DNA from: JAKVKY01 sp964293585
Lineage (GTDB): Bacteria > Bacillota > Negativicutes > Acidaminococcales > Acidaminococcaceae
Assembly (NCBI GenBank): GCA_964293585.1
Contig: CAXYYS010000049.1
Coordinates: 1 to 14,941 of the forward strand
Length of the DNA stretch: 14,941 bases
Direction: 5' to 3'
Of this stretch, positions 1-7,545 are shown in pieces. Position 1 is the stretch's first letter. The number at the start of each line of letters is the position of its first letter. The notes under the pieces are model-generated. The model was not told the DNA's origin. It worked only from the letters and a program-made list of their open reading frames with translations, and made no database searches. A program made the position numbers and the translations under genes.

Positions 1-608
1 GAATCACCAAAGCAGGCAATAGTCGCCAGTTTTTCTTTCTTGGGAGCTTTCTTATTATATTTTTGCATGGCGGTTTCCAGGTCGCCCTGCAGCCACAGCT
101 CCACCGCGCTGGCCATATCCTGGATGCTCTGGTCAATAACCTTCCGGTCGGCTGCCGCAAAAGGACGCAGCACATGACCGATGACAGCTTCCTGGGTATG
201 GTCCGGATGACCGATGCCGATCTTAAAGCGCAGGAAATCTTCGGAACCCAGGGCCGCGATGGTGGACCGGATACCGTTATGACCACCGTGGGAACCGCCC
301 TTGCGGATGCGGGTCTGGCCGATGGCCATGTCCATATCGTCCTGAACGACGGCAATGTCCTCCAGCGAGATGTTAAAAAAGTGTGCCCAGGCGCCCACGG
401 CCCGGCCGCTGTTATTCATATAGGTGGTAGGTTTGATCAGGTACACCTTTTCCGGCGCCCGGTATTCCACATACTGGGCCTCCCGGCTTTCCCGCCAGTC
501 AGACAGGTGCCAGCGGCGGGCCAGTTCGTCCGCCACGTCAAACCCCATATTATGCTTGGTACCATTATACTGGGGGCCCAGATTACCCAGACCTACGATC
601 AGTTTCAT
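1..608 (-). CDS. pth: Peptidyl-tRNA hydrolase (partial, 3' end beyond left edge)
   Basis: Pth cleaves the ester bond of peptidyl-tRNAs that drop off the ribosome and so recycles tRNA in the cytoplasm. I translated 202 codons from the ATG at 608 to the left edge without meeting a stop. The N-terminus reads MKLIVGLGN, with Asn9 and the catalytic His19 in a TKHNMGF context. MNNSG lies at 64-68, the Asp pair at 90-91, and GGSHGGHNG at 104-112. These match the family's catalytic and tRNA-binding residues. The usual NPG after the first strand is NLG here. An AAGGAG ribosome binding site lies 9 nt upstream of the ATG. The family is normally about 185-195 residues. This protein continues past the usual last helix (MQKYN) with a Lys-rich segment and is still open at the edge. 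prs lies upstream on the same strand with a terminator between them. The function is secure; only the C-terminus is unknown. Confidence 0.95.
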   Translation of the reverse strand, partial: MKLIVGLGNLGPQYNGTKHNMGFDVADELARRWHLSDWRESREAQYVEYRAPEKVYLIKPTTYMNNSGRAVGAWAHFFNISLEDIAVVQDDMDMAIGQTRIRKGGSHGGHNGIRSTIAALGSEDFLRFKIGIGHPDHTQEAVIGHVLRPFAAADRKVIDQSIQDMASAVELWLQGDLETAMQKYNKKAPKKEKLATIACFGD

Positions 609-627
609 AACTATCTGCTCCTTACCT

Positions 628-648
628 GCCGGCAGACACGCCGCCGGC
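628..648 (-). repeat. GCCGGC inverted repeat in the pth leader
   Basis: Two GCCGGC arms (628-633 and 643-648) enclose a 9-nt loop just upstream of the pth ribosome binding site. There is no U-run after it. It could fold in the mRNA after read-through of the preceding terminator. Its role is unknown. Confidence 0.4.
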
Positions 649-654
649 GCTTAC

Positions 655-685
655 AAAAAAGGCCCGCCCGCAGTCGGGGCAGGCC
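655..685 (-). terminator. Intrinsic terminator after prs
   Basis: Read on the minus strand, a 9-bp stem (GGCCTGCCC with GGGCGGGCC, one G-U pair) and a 7-nt loop are followed by six T. It begins 7 nt after the prs stop codon and 46 nt before the pth start. I see no convincing promoter between the terminator and pth, so pth is probably expressed by read-through. Confidence 0.85.
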
Positions 686-692
686 TTGCGTT

Positions 693-1661
693 TTATTTCT
701 TCTTGTTAACTTCTTCAAACAGCTGGCTGACAGACCAGTCGTTAAAGATACGCAGCACGGTCTCCGCCAAAATCGGCGCAATGCTGAGAACCTTAATCTT
801 AGGATGCTTCTTGTTGGGCGGCAGGGGAATGGTATTCGTAACCACCAGTTCCTTAATCTCGCTCTGAGAGATACGGCTTAAGGCCGGATCGGTCAGCACC
901 GGATGGGTACAGCAAGCATACACTTCCTTGGCGCCGTATTTTTTCAGCGCCCGGGCAGCTTCCGTCAGGGAGCCGGCCGTATCTACCATATCATCTACCA
1001 GGATGGCGGTCTTACCCTCCACGCTGCCGATGATGTTCATGACCTCGGCTACGCCCGGTTCCGGACGGCGCTTGTCAATAATGGCCATACCGCAGCTGAG
1101 ACGTTCTGCCGTCTTGCGGGCACGGCTGACGCCACCCAGGTCGGGAGACACCACGATCATGTCCTGCAAATTCTTTTCTTTAATATAGTCTGCCAAAACC
1201 TGACCGGCAGGCATATGGTCAAAGGGGATGTTAAAGAAGCCCTGAATCTGGGCCGCATGCAAATCAATGGTAACCACCCTGGTCACGCCGGCTGTCTCTA
1301 ACAGATCAGCCATCAGCTTGGCCGTGATAGGTTCCCGGCCCCGGGCCTTGCGGTCCTGACGGGCATAACCGTAGAACGGGATTACCGCCGTGATATGGTT
1401 GGCGCTGGCCCGTTTAAAGGCATCTACCATGATGAGCAGTTCCATCACATTGTCGTTCACGGTAGGGCCGCAGGTCGGCTGGACGATAAAGATGTCCTTG
1501 CCGCGGACGCTCTCGTTAATCATAACCTGAATCTCACCGTTGTTAAAACGGTTGATGACCGCATCACCTACGGTAGTACCCAGGTACGCAGCAATCTCCC
1601 GGGCCAAATCCGGGTTGGCGTTTCCTGTAAATATCCTGAACCTGTCTTCATCTGCCAGCAT
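693..1661 (-). CDS. prs: Ribose-phosphate pyrophosphokinase (PRPP synthetase)
   Basis: Prs transfers pyrophosphate from ATP to ribose 5-phosphate, giving the PRPP used for purine, pyrimidine, NAD, His and Trp synthesis. The protein is full length for a class I enzyme (about 322 residues). Visible landmarks are the N-terminal FNNGE segment, the DLHAAQIQGFF metal/PRPP region, SPDLGG, the KRRPEP flexible loop, and the PRPP-binding VDDMVDTAGS signature. There are two candidate ATGs, 1667 and 1661. The GGAGGG Shine-Dalgarno (1668-1673) touches the first and sits 6 nt from the second, so I chose 1661. A promoter-like pair lies upstream at 1707-1736, and a terminator follows directly. The order glmU-prs-pth is widely conserved in Firmicutes. 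Confidence 0.97.
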   Translation of the reverse strand: MLADEDRFRIFTGNANPDLAREIAAYLGTTVGDAVINRFNNGEIQVMINESVRGKDIFIVQPTCGPTVNDNVMELLIMVDAFKRASANHITAVIPFYGYARQDRKARGREPITAKLMADLLETAGVTRVVTIDLHAAQIQGFFNIPFDHMPAGQVLADYIKEKNLQDMIVVSPDLGGVSRARKTAERLSCGMAIIDKRRPEPGVAEVMNIIGSVEGKTAILVDDMVDTAGSLTEAARALKKYGAKEVYACCTHPVLTDPALSRISQSEIKELVVTNTIPLPPNKKHPKIKVLSIAPILAETVLRIFNDWSVSQLFEEVNKKK

Positions 1662-1706
1662 GCTCATCCCTCCAAAAGTTTCTGGTATTTAAAACATTCC
1701 TTACTT

Positions 1707-1736
1707 AGTATACAACGAAACACCCCTTGCAAACAA
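1707..1736 (-). promoter_or_regulatory. Putative sigma-70 promoter of prs
   Basis: On the minus strand there is TTGTTT (1731-1736), an 18-nt spacer, then TATACT (1707-1712), about 46 nt upstream of the prs start. It lies in the 156-nt gap after glmU, in which I see no hairpin with a U-run. This would give prs expression independent of the ispE promoter. Confidence 0.55.
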
Positions 1737-1817
1737 CTTAAATTTAATCGTTCTTAAATGTTCGCAATTCTTTTATTCCTTTTTAGCCTCATAGTTTACG
1801 TCTGCTATTTTCTTGGC

Positions 1818-3194
1818 TTAGACTTTTTTCTCTTTATACTTTTTGGCCCAGCCTTCAATATTCAGCTGGCGGGCCCGGCCAATGCCCAGAGCGTCCGGAG
1901 GCACGTTCTTGGTAATGGTGCTGCCGGCGCCGATATAAGTATCCGCGCCCACTTCCACCGGCGCCACCAGGTTGGTGTTGCAACCTACAAAAGCATGGTC
2001 GCCGATCTTGGTACGGTGTTTCTTTTTGCCGTCATAGTTGACGGTGATGCAGCCGCAGCCCATATTGACCCCGCTGCCGATATCGCTGTCGCCGATATAA
2101 GTTAAATGCGGCAGCTTGGTGCCGGTATCCACGGTAGAATTTTTAACTTCCACAAAGTTGCCGATGTGAACCTTGTCGCCAATCACCGTATCCGGGCGCA
2201 GATGTACGTACGGTCCGATGGTGGTCTGGCTCTTTACCTGGCAGTCGTGGGCGTAGCAGAACTGAATCTGGTTGCCGGCGCCTACCTGCACATTAGTAAA
2301 GCGGACGTTGGGTCCGATTTCGCAATTCCCGGCAATGGTGGTACTGCCTTCCAGCAAGGTGTAGGGATAAATAATAGTATCCGGCGCAATGCGCACACTC
2401 TTTTCGATAAAGGTGCTGGCCGGGTCCATGATGGTGACGCCACTGTCCATGAGGGCGTTCAAGATGCGCTGGCGCATGACGCTTTCCGCCTCGGCTAACT
2501 GCCGGCGGCTATTAATACCCATGACCATATCGCTGTCCGCCGTCACATAGCCGGCTACCTTTTTTCCCTGGGCGTTCAGTTTGCTCAACAAATCCGTCAG
2601 ATAATATTCGCCCTGGGCGTTATCATTAGTCAAAGTTTTTAAGATTTCAAACAAGAGCGGCATAGCCACGCAATAGATGCCGGTATTGATTTCCTGAATC
2701 TTTTGCTGCTCTGCCGTGGCGTCTTTCTGTTCCACGATGCCGGCAACGTTACCGTTTGGGTCCCGCAGGATACGGCCGTAGCCGAAAGGATCGGCCATGA
2801 TAGCCGTCATCACCGTAGCCGCTGCTCCGGATTTAGCATGTGCCTCGGCAAATTTAGCCAGCTCTGCTGCTTCCAGAAGCGGCGTGTCGCCGCACAAAAT
2901 TAAAGCCGTGCCGGTGACGCCTTGTAAAACCGGCGCTGCCTGGAGCACCGCATGACCCGTACCTAACTGCTCCGCCTGCAAAACCACCTGAGCCTGGCTG
3001 CCCACCATCTCCCGCACCAGCTCGGCCTCGTGGCCGATGATGACTACCTTTTTAGTACAACCGCAAGCCGCAGCCGCGTCCAGCACATGCTGGAGCATGG
3101 GCCTGCCGCCTACTTTATGCAGGACCTTGGGGAATTTTGATTTCATGCGGGTACCTTTGCCCGCTGCCAGGATAATGGCCGTTAAATTGTTCAT
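1818..3194 (-). CDS. glmU: Bifunctional UDP-N-acetylglucosamine pyrophosphorylase / glucosamine-1-phosphate N-acetyltransferase
   Basis: GlmU acetylates glucosamine 1-phosphate and then couples GlcNAc-1-P to UTP, giving UDP-GlcNAc for peptidoglycan and lipid A. The 458 residues equal the family's normal length. The N-terminal uridyltransferase domain has LAAGKGTRM at 9-17 with the following FPK lysine, QLGTGHA near 80, and CGDTPLL near 100. The C-terminal half is a left-handed beta-helix of hexapeptide repeats. It carries the acetyltransferase residues in LPHLTYIGD and the VNYDG segment, and ends in a basic tail. The start is an ATG with AAGGAG 6 nt upstream. The ribosome binding site lies beside the stop codon of the preceding nucleotidyltransferase gene (11 nt gap), so the two are probably coupled. 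Confidence 0.97.
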   Translation of the reverse strand: MNNLTAIILAAGKGTRMKSKFPKVLHKVGGRPMLQHVLDAAAACGCTKKVVIIGHEAELVREMVGSQAQVVLQAEQLGTGHAVLQAAPVLQGVTGTALILCGDTPLLEAAELAKFAEAHAKSGAAATVMTAIMADPFGYGRILRDPNGNVAGIVEQKDATAEQQKIQEINTGIYCVAMPLLFEILKTLTNDNAQGEYYLTDLLSKLNAQGKKVAGYVTADSDMVMGINSRRQLAEAESVMRQRILNALMDSGVTIMDPASTFIEKSVRIAPDTIIYPYTLLEGSTTIAGNCEIGPNVRFTNVQVGAGNQIQFCYAHDCQVKSQTTIGPYVHLRPDTVIGDKVHIGNFVEVKNSTVDTGTKLPHLTYIGDSDIGSGVNMGCGCITVNYDGKKKHRTKIGDHAFVGCNTNLVAPVEVGADTYIGAGSTITKNVPPDALGIGRARQLNIEGWAKKYKEKKV

Positions 3195-3205
3195 GATAAT
3201 CTCCT

Positions 3206-4108
3206 TTATGTATGAGCATTTACTAGCAAAGCCGTCATGGCTTCTATGTCACCGGGGCGGTCCAAATCTTCCGCCACTTCCGGATAAGGACTGAGGATAG
3301 CCCGGCCCTTGAGTCCTGTTAATGCGTACAGCCGCCGTTCAATATCCGGCAGGGCTAAACGCCCCAGGGCAAACTTCAGGCTGAAGGCCGGTCCTAAAAA
3401 TGCAGCCAGCCGGGCGGGACTTTTCCGCAGGGCAAAAACCTGCCGGGCCGCCGCCAGGATTGCCGGGATCCGGTCCGTGTCTACCAGGACCAGGTTGCCG
3501 CCGGTAAAGCGGCCTTCCCGGAGCGTAAAAAAAGTCCGGTGCAGCTGAGGATACTGCTCCCGGCAAAGTTTTTCGCTAACCAGCGGATAAAAACCTTCCG
3601 CACTGTCGCCGCAAGTTTCGCAGCGTTCTAAAAAATCGCACAGCGCCGCTCCGTTTAAGAGCGGCAGATCGTCGCACACAAACAATACACGGTGAGACAG
3701 CCCCAAAGCCTGCGCGCCCAGCCAGGCGGAGCCTGGCATGTCACCGGTGGCCGGCACTGCCAGCACCGGCAAGGGCGGCGTCGCGTCCGGCGTAAGCTGC
3801 GCCAGATAACTGCCCAGTTCCTGTCCCATTTGTTGCACCACGGCCGGCGGCGCTACTAACGCCACCCTGCTGACCCGGCCGCTGTCTGCCAAAGCCCGGG
3901 CCAGATACTGCCACAACGGCCGGCCGCCCAGCTTAACCAGCAGCCGGACGCCGCCACAGGCAGCCGGCCAACCGGTAACATGGCTGCCGCCCGCCAAAAG
4001 TACTACCGGGTACCGTCCGGCAACCTGCGCCGTCGTACCCGTTACCCGCTGTTCCGGCTTGCGCTCCGGGTGTTGCGGTTCCAAACGGGCAGCTTTATTT
4101 GTCGTCAT
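3206..4108 (-). CDS. Divergent MobA/GlmU-like nucleotidyltransferase domain protein
   Basis: This 300-residue protein looks like an NTP-transferase (GT-A/Rossmann-like) fold. RYPVVLLAGG at 32-41 matches the first strand and glycine loop of MobA, IspD and GlmU. VKLGGRPLWQYL at 58-69 matches the segment after the family's lysine. VLFVCDDLPLL at 141-151 matches the metal-binding Asp region. Between LAGG and the lysine the usual GxGTRM-type sequence is replaced by a longer, unrelated stretch, so nucleotide binding may be altered. About 31 residues precede the fold. The only ATG (4108) overlaps the end of the GntR gene by 14 nt and has only a weak ribosome binding site, which suggests translational coupling. 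Its position directly before glmU hints at a role in envelope sugar or cofactor nucleotide chemistry, but the substrate cannot be told from the sequence. Confidence 0.75.
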   Translation of the reverse strand: MTTNKAARLEPQHPERKPEQRVTGTTAQVAGRYPVVLLAGGSHVTGWPAACGGVRLLVKLGGRPLWQYLARALADSGRVSRVALVAPPAVVQQMGQELGSYLAQLTPDATPPLPVLAVPATGDMPGSAWLGAQALGLSHRVLFVCDDLPLLNGAALCDFLERCETCGDSAEGFYPLVSEKLCREQYPQLHRTFFTLREGRFTGGNLVLVDTDRIPAILAAARQVFALRKSPARLAAFLGPAFSLKFALGRLALPDIERRLYALTGLKGRAILSPYPEVAEDLDRPGDIEAMTALLVNAHT

Positions 4109-4799
4109 GTCCGGGTTTCGCCTGCTGCTCTTCCGCCATAGCTTTCAGGAGCGTGTGCTCCGCGTTTTCCAGATGGATGCGGGCGGCAGCCTGGGCGCGC
4201 TCGCTGTCCCGGGCGGCAATACTGTCCACCAGGGCGCGGTGTTCTTCCAGGGTGTCGGCCAGGCGGCCCGGATACCGCATGCTGGTACCCCGGATCCCGG
4301 TAATCTGCTCCCGCAGGTTATTAATGATATTGCGCAGCCTGTCATTACGGCTGGCCTTATATAAGACATCGTGGAAAGCTGTATCCAGTCTCACGATCTT
4401 GTCCATGGGTCCGGTCCGGGCCGCCTCCGAAATTTCCAGCAGCAGCCGGTTCAATTCTTCCAGTTCTTCCGGTTCGATACGTTCCGCCGCCAGTCCGGCA
4501 GCTAAAACGTCCAGACTGATCCGGATCTCGTACACATCGTTAATATCCTTGATGGAAAGGTTGGCCACATAAGTGCCCCGGCGGGGAATCATGACCACAA
4601 AACCTTCCAGTTCCAGTTTACGGATAGCTTCCCGTACCGGCGTCCTGCTCACGCCCAGATCGTCGGCCAGTTGAATTTCCATCAGCCGCTCGCCCGGAGC
4701 AAAGATACCTTTGACGATGGCCTGCCGGATATTTTCAAAGACCAGTTCCCGTAACGGTTTGTAACTGTCCAGCCTGATTTGTTCCAAATGACCTTTCAT
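4095..4799 (-). CDS. GntR-family transcriptional regulator, FadR/FCD subfamily
   Basis: This is a 234-residue DNA-binding regulator. Residues about 16-80 form the winged helix, with ADDLGVSRTPVREAIRKLE as the recognition region and RRGTYV as the wing. Residues about 85-225 form an all-helical FCD effector domain. Asp139, His143, His187 and His209 reproduce the D-H-H-H metal site common in this subfamily, whose ligands are often carboxylates. The ATG overlaps the ispE stop (ATGA), and the 3' end overlaps the nucleotidyltransferase start, so it is cotranscribed with ispE and glmU. In Bacillus the equivalent slot after ispE holds purR, which belongs to a different family. A 17-bp palindrome just upstream of ispE is a candidate site for it. 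The target and ligand are unknown. Confidence 0.88.
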   Translation of the reverse strand: MKGHLEQIRLDSYKPLRELVFENIRQAIVKGIFAPGERLMEIQLADDLGVSRTPVREAIRKLELEGFVVMIPRRGTYVANLSIKDINDVYEIRISLDVLAAGLAAERIEPEELEELNRLLLEISEAARTGPMDKIVRLDTAFHDVLYKASRNDRLRNIINNLREQITGIRGTSMRYPGRLADTLEEHRALVDSIAARDSERAQAAARIHLENAEHTLLKAMAEEQQAKPGHDDK

Positions 4800-5659
4800 A
4801 CCTGACCGCTCCTTCCCGTTGTATGCGTCACTGCCAGTTCCAGGTTTAACCCCTCCAGGGCTGAAGCCACCCTGGCTGCCACCACCCCGTCCGGAGCGAT
4901 AGCAAACATCGTGGGGCCGCTGCCGCTCATCAGCGCCAGGCGTACGCCCTGCTCCTGCATCCGGCTTTTAATGATTTCCAGCACCGGATAGCGGGCGGCG
5001 GTCACCGGCTCCAGCACATTGCCGCAAGCCCGGACCAGCGCTGCCAGATCCTGCCGCTTTACGGCGGCCACCAAAGCTTTTAGATCCGGATGCTGCACAT
5101 TCTTTTGTTTATCAAACTCCCGGTAAGCCCAGGGAGTAGAAACTGCTACCTTAGGTTTAGCCAGGACCACCGTCTGGATAGGCAGATCCGGCAACGGCGT
5201 CAAAATCTCGCCCCGCCCCGTGGCTAAACTGATGCCGCCCCTGACACAGAACGGCACATCGCTGCCCAGCTTGGCACCCAGCCGCTCCAGTTTCCCCGGG
5301 GAAAACCCCACCTCCCACAGGCGGTCCAGCCCGCGCAGGACTCCCGCCGCATCGGCGCTGCCGCCTGCCAGACCGGCGGCAATAAAGATGCATTTATGAA
5401 TGTCGATCTTGACGGACGGCTCCCGGTCAGCCACCTGCGCCATCAGTTCCGCCGCCTTCCAGGCCAGGTTCTCCGGTCCTCCCGGCAGCTCTGCCTTATC
5501 GCAGGTCACCTCCAGCTGCGGCTGGCTGGTAAATGTTAACGTATCCGCCAGACCTACGCTCTGCATCACCATGGCAACTTCATGATACTTATCCGGCCTC
5601 AGGCCCAGCACATCCAGGCCCAGGTTAATTTTGGCGTACGCCGTTTCAGTTATGGTCAT
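4796..5659 (-). CDS. ispE: 4-diphosphocytidyl-2-C-methyl-D-erythritol kinase
   Basis: IspE phosphorylates CDP-ME with ATP, the fourth step of the MEP route to isoprenoids. It is a GHMP kinase of 287 residues from the chosen start. Landmarks are AYAKINLGLDVLG with the conserved Lys10, RPDKYHEV, the ATP-binding glycine loop AAGLAGGSADAA at 94-105, and LGSDVPF with the catalytic Asp134. A longer reading from 5707 adds 16 residues that do not belong to the family. The ATG at 5659 has a GAGG motif 8 nt upstream and places AKINL at the usual distance from the N-terminus, so I prefer it. It is the first gene of the minus-strand operon, and its stop overlaps the GntR start. Confidence 0.96.
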   Translation of the reverse strand: MTITETAYAKINLGLDVLGLRPDKYHEVAMVMQSVGLADTLTFTSQPQLEVTCDKAELPGGPENLAWKAAELMAQVADREPSVKIDIHKCIFIAAGLAGGSADAAGVLRGLDRLWEVGFSPGKLERLGAKLGSDVPFCVRGGISLATGRGEILTPLPDLPIQTVVLAKPKVAVSTPWAYREFDKQKNVQHPDLKALVAAVKRQDLAALVRACGNVLEPVTAARYPVLEIIKSRMQEQGVRLALMSGSGPTMFAIAPDGVVAARVASALEGLNLELAVTHTTGRSGQV

Positions 5660-5671
5660 AGTCCTATCCTC

Positions 5672-5688
5672 TGCATACTGTGTATGCA
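5672..5688. promoter_or_regulatory. 17-bp palindrome (candidate operator) upstream of ispE
   Basis: TGCATAC and GTATGCA are perfect arms separated by TGT, 13 nt upstream of the ispE ATG. A symmetric site with GTAT/ATAC cores is the kind of sequence FadR-type GntR proteins bind, and the second gene of the operon encodes such a protein. It lies downstream of the predicted promoter, so it could act as a roadblock. Autoregulation is my inference. Confidence 0.5.
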
Positions 5689-5748
5689 CAGCAGGCACCC
5701 TTAGCAAAAATGTGCCGTCCTGTCTGCTTTTCTTTCATATATACCTAT

Positions 5749-5777
5749 ATTTTACCTTGCTTTAGCAAATGCCGCAA
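5749..5777 (-). promoter_or_regulatory. Putative sigma-70 promoter of the ispE operon
   Basis: On the minus strand TTGCGG (5772-5777), a 17-nt spacer and TAAAAT (5749-5754) lie about 90 nt upstream of ispE. The spacer contains the small dyad TTGCT-AA-AGCAA. Confidence 0.65.
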
Positions 5778-5835
5778 GTTCTTCTTTATAAATAAGCAGA
5801 CCCGGGCTTGACACCGGCGGCCGGGCGCTTTCTCC

Positions 5836-5864
5836 TTGCTTTTTTCCTGGTAATTAGTTATAGT
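5836..5864 (+). promoter_or_regulatory. Putative sigma-70 promoter of the YitT-family gene
   Basis: TTGCTT (5836-5841), a 17-nt spacer and TATAGT (5859-5864) are followed by an AT-rich leader of about 55 nt to the ATG at 5927. It diverges from the ispE promoter. Confidence 0.6.
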
Positions 5865-5926
5865 AAGATAAAGATATTAGCAAGTTTTTTAAAACAACCC
5901 TCTAAAAACTAGCAAAGGAGCGCGCC

Positions 5927-6976
5927 ATGAGAGAAACAATTCACCGCTATGTGATGATCAGCCTGGGCTGTATCATCTGTGCCGTTGGTGTCTGCGGTTT
6001 TTTTATGCCTTATCATCTTTTAGCCGGCGGTCTCTCCGGAGCTTGTATCCTGGTTAACTATCTGGTGGGCTGGCCCGTAGGTATCATGAACATGATCATC
6101 AATATTCCTTTGTTCTTTTTAGCCTACAAGATGATGAGCCGCGATTACGTAATCTGCGGCATCTTCGGTATGATCTTTTACTCCCTCGCCCTGGATTCCC
6201 TGGATTTTATGCGCAATCTGTTCCTGGTCCGGGATATGCTGCTCAGCTGTATCGCCGGCGGCGTCATTAACGGCATCGGCTCCGCCATGATGTACCGGGT
6301 CAACGGCAATACCGGCGGCACGGATATCATCGGCGCCATCGTCCAAAAACATTACAGCATCAGCATCGGTACCAACGCCTTTTTGTTCAACATCCTGCTC
6401 CTGATCGTGGGCTGTTATTTCTTCGGTATCGAAATTACTCTTTACACCATGCTGGCCTTTTATATTTCTTTCCGGGCCACCAACGCCTTTACCGAAGGTT
6501 TTGATTTTAAGAAGAGCATCATGATTGTCAGCGAAAAGCACGAGGAGATTGCCGAAGAAATTCTTAAGATGGAACGGGGCGTGACCTATCTGGATGCGGA
6601 AGGCGCCTATACCGGCACTCCCCGCAAGGTACTGTTCGTGGTGGTAAAGCTCACCCAGATTGCCAAAATCAAAAGTATCGTTACCAAGTATGACCCCAAC
6701 GCCTTCATGATCATCCAGGACGCCAGCGACGTTTTAGGACGGGGCTTTACGGAACCTACCATGGACGAACAAGCCAAAGAGCTGCACCAGAACCTGCGTG
6801 AGGTCAACAAAGAACTTAACGACCGCATCGACCAGATGAGCCGCGATTTTAAAGCCCAGATGAAAGCCAACCTGGCCCGGAAGATTAAAAACACCGAAGC
6901 CAACCTGAAAGGCCGCCTGGAACATCAAAATAAAACTTCGCCGCCGCCGGCCCATCACAAAAACAAACACAAATAA
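5927..6976 (+). CDS. YitT-family (DUF161/DUF2179) membrane protein with extended C-terminus
   Basis: This is a polytopic inner-membrane protein of 349 residues. The first 190 or so contain about six hydrophobic segments, with the family's GFFMPYHLLAGGLSG near 24-38 and RVNGNTGGTDI near 125-135. A soluble DUF2179 domain follows at about 205-280, ending in a GRGFT motif where many family members stop. The remaining 70 or so residues form a charged, probably coiled-coil helix and then a basic, Pro/His/Lys-rich tail. The biochemical function of the family is not established. The start ATG has AGGAG 8 nt upstream. The gene has its own promoter and ends in a strong bidirectional terminator, so it is monocistronic. 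Confidence 0.9.
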   Translation: MRETIHRYVMISLGCIICAVGVCGFFMPYHLLAGGLSGACILVNYLVGWPVGIMNMIINIPLFFLAYKMMSRDYVICGIFGMIFYSLALDSLDFMRNLFLVRDMLLSCIAGGVINGIGSAMMYRVNGNTGGTDIIGAIVQKHYSISIGTNAFLFNILLLIVGCYFFGIEITLYTMLAFYISFRATNAFTEGFDFKKSIMIVSEKHEEIAEEILKMERGVTYLDAEGAYTGTPRKVLFVVVKLTQIAKIKSIVTKYDPNAFMIIQDASDVLGRGFTEPTMDEQAKELHQNLREVNKELNDRIDQMSRDFKAQMKANLARKIKNTEANLKGRLEHQNKTSPPPAHHKNKHK

Positions 6977-7034
6977 AAAAATAACGGTTCTTGTTCCGGA
7001 AGTTATTCCGCAAACAGGAACCGTAATTTTTTTT
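6974..7034. terminator. Bidirectional intrinsic terminator
   Basis: A 12-bp stem (6984-6995 with 7013-7024, one G-U pair) encloses a further CGGAA/TTCCG stem with a GTTA loop. It is followed by T8 on the plus strand (7027-7034) and by a T-run on the minus strand (6974-6980). It serves the convergent YitT and DUF523 genes, and the DUF523 stop codon overlaps the T-run. Confidence 0.92.
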
Positions 7035-7545
7035 ACGCCTGATAATAGTATTCCAAATCTTTACGCAGCAGCTGTTCCACCAGCATCCCGTTTATTTCCC
7101 GGCTGGAGTAACAGGGAATGTTCAGGGAGCGCAAGATGGTGGTAGCCAGTCCCTGTCCTGGATGCAGCTGCCCGTGAAAATGCCCGTCATAAACAGTTTG
7201 GACGCCGCAGGTCGGACTGGTTTCGGCCAGGATGGCCGCGCTGATATCCCGGCTTAAGATTAAACGTTTGAGCGGCACGGATAATTTATCTTCCGCATCC
7301 GGCCATCTTTCCCCGCTCTCACTGACCAGCATCCCCTGACACTGGTTTAAGACCGGTCCCCGGCGAAAATCTACCCGGCTGATCCGGCGCAGTTCCGCCT
7401 GGTGCAACCGTGGCAGTCCGGCCAGCTCTGCCGGACACACCGGTAAAAAGACCCGGGCGTCATAGTAGGCAGCCAGCCAGTCCAGATAATGAGTGTTATG
7501 GTCGCCAAAATCTCGTCTTATCAGGCAGGCGCTAATTAAAATCAT
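7033..7545 (-). CDS. Divergent DUF523 (TudS-like) protein, second of a tandem pair
   Basis: This 170-residue protein starts MILISACLI and keeps three cysteines at DUF523 positions: Cys7 (SACL), Cys37 (VCPAE) and Cys113 (SPTCG). The YDGHFHG and GQG segments of the family C-terminus follow. In characterised family members (TudS thiouracil desulfidases) three Cys hold a 4Fe-4S cluster. The glycine-rich region after SACL and the CPE motif are altered here (RRDFGDHN and CPAE), so it has drifted from the family norm. The ATG overlaps the stop of the first copy (ATGA), with GGAGC 6 nt upstream, so the two are translated together. The two copies arose by duplication or ancient pairing and might form a heterodimer. 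Substrate unknown. Confidence 0.8.
   Translation of the reverse strand: MILISACLIRRDFGDHNTHYLDWLAAYYDARVFLPVCPAELAGLPRLHQAELRRISRVDFRRGPVLNQCQGMLVSESGERWPDAEDKLSVPLKRLILSRDISAAILAETSPTCGVQTVYDGHFHGQLHPGQGLATTILRSLNIPCYSSREINGMLVEQLLRKDLEYYYQA

Noticed and set aside
63..881. Long plus-strand open frames opposite pth and prs, and similar frames opposite glmU, ispE and the exporter genes
   Set aside because: They are antisense shadows of well-recognised genes, without ribosome binding sites or family resemblance.
5808..5813. Perfect TTGACA between ispE and the YitT gene
   Set aside because: No -10-like sequence lies 16-18 nt downstream; the TTGCTT/TATAGT pair further on is a better promoter.
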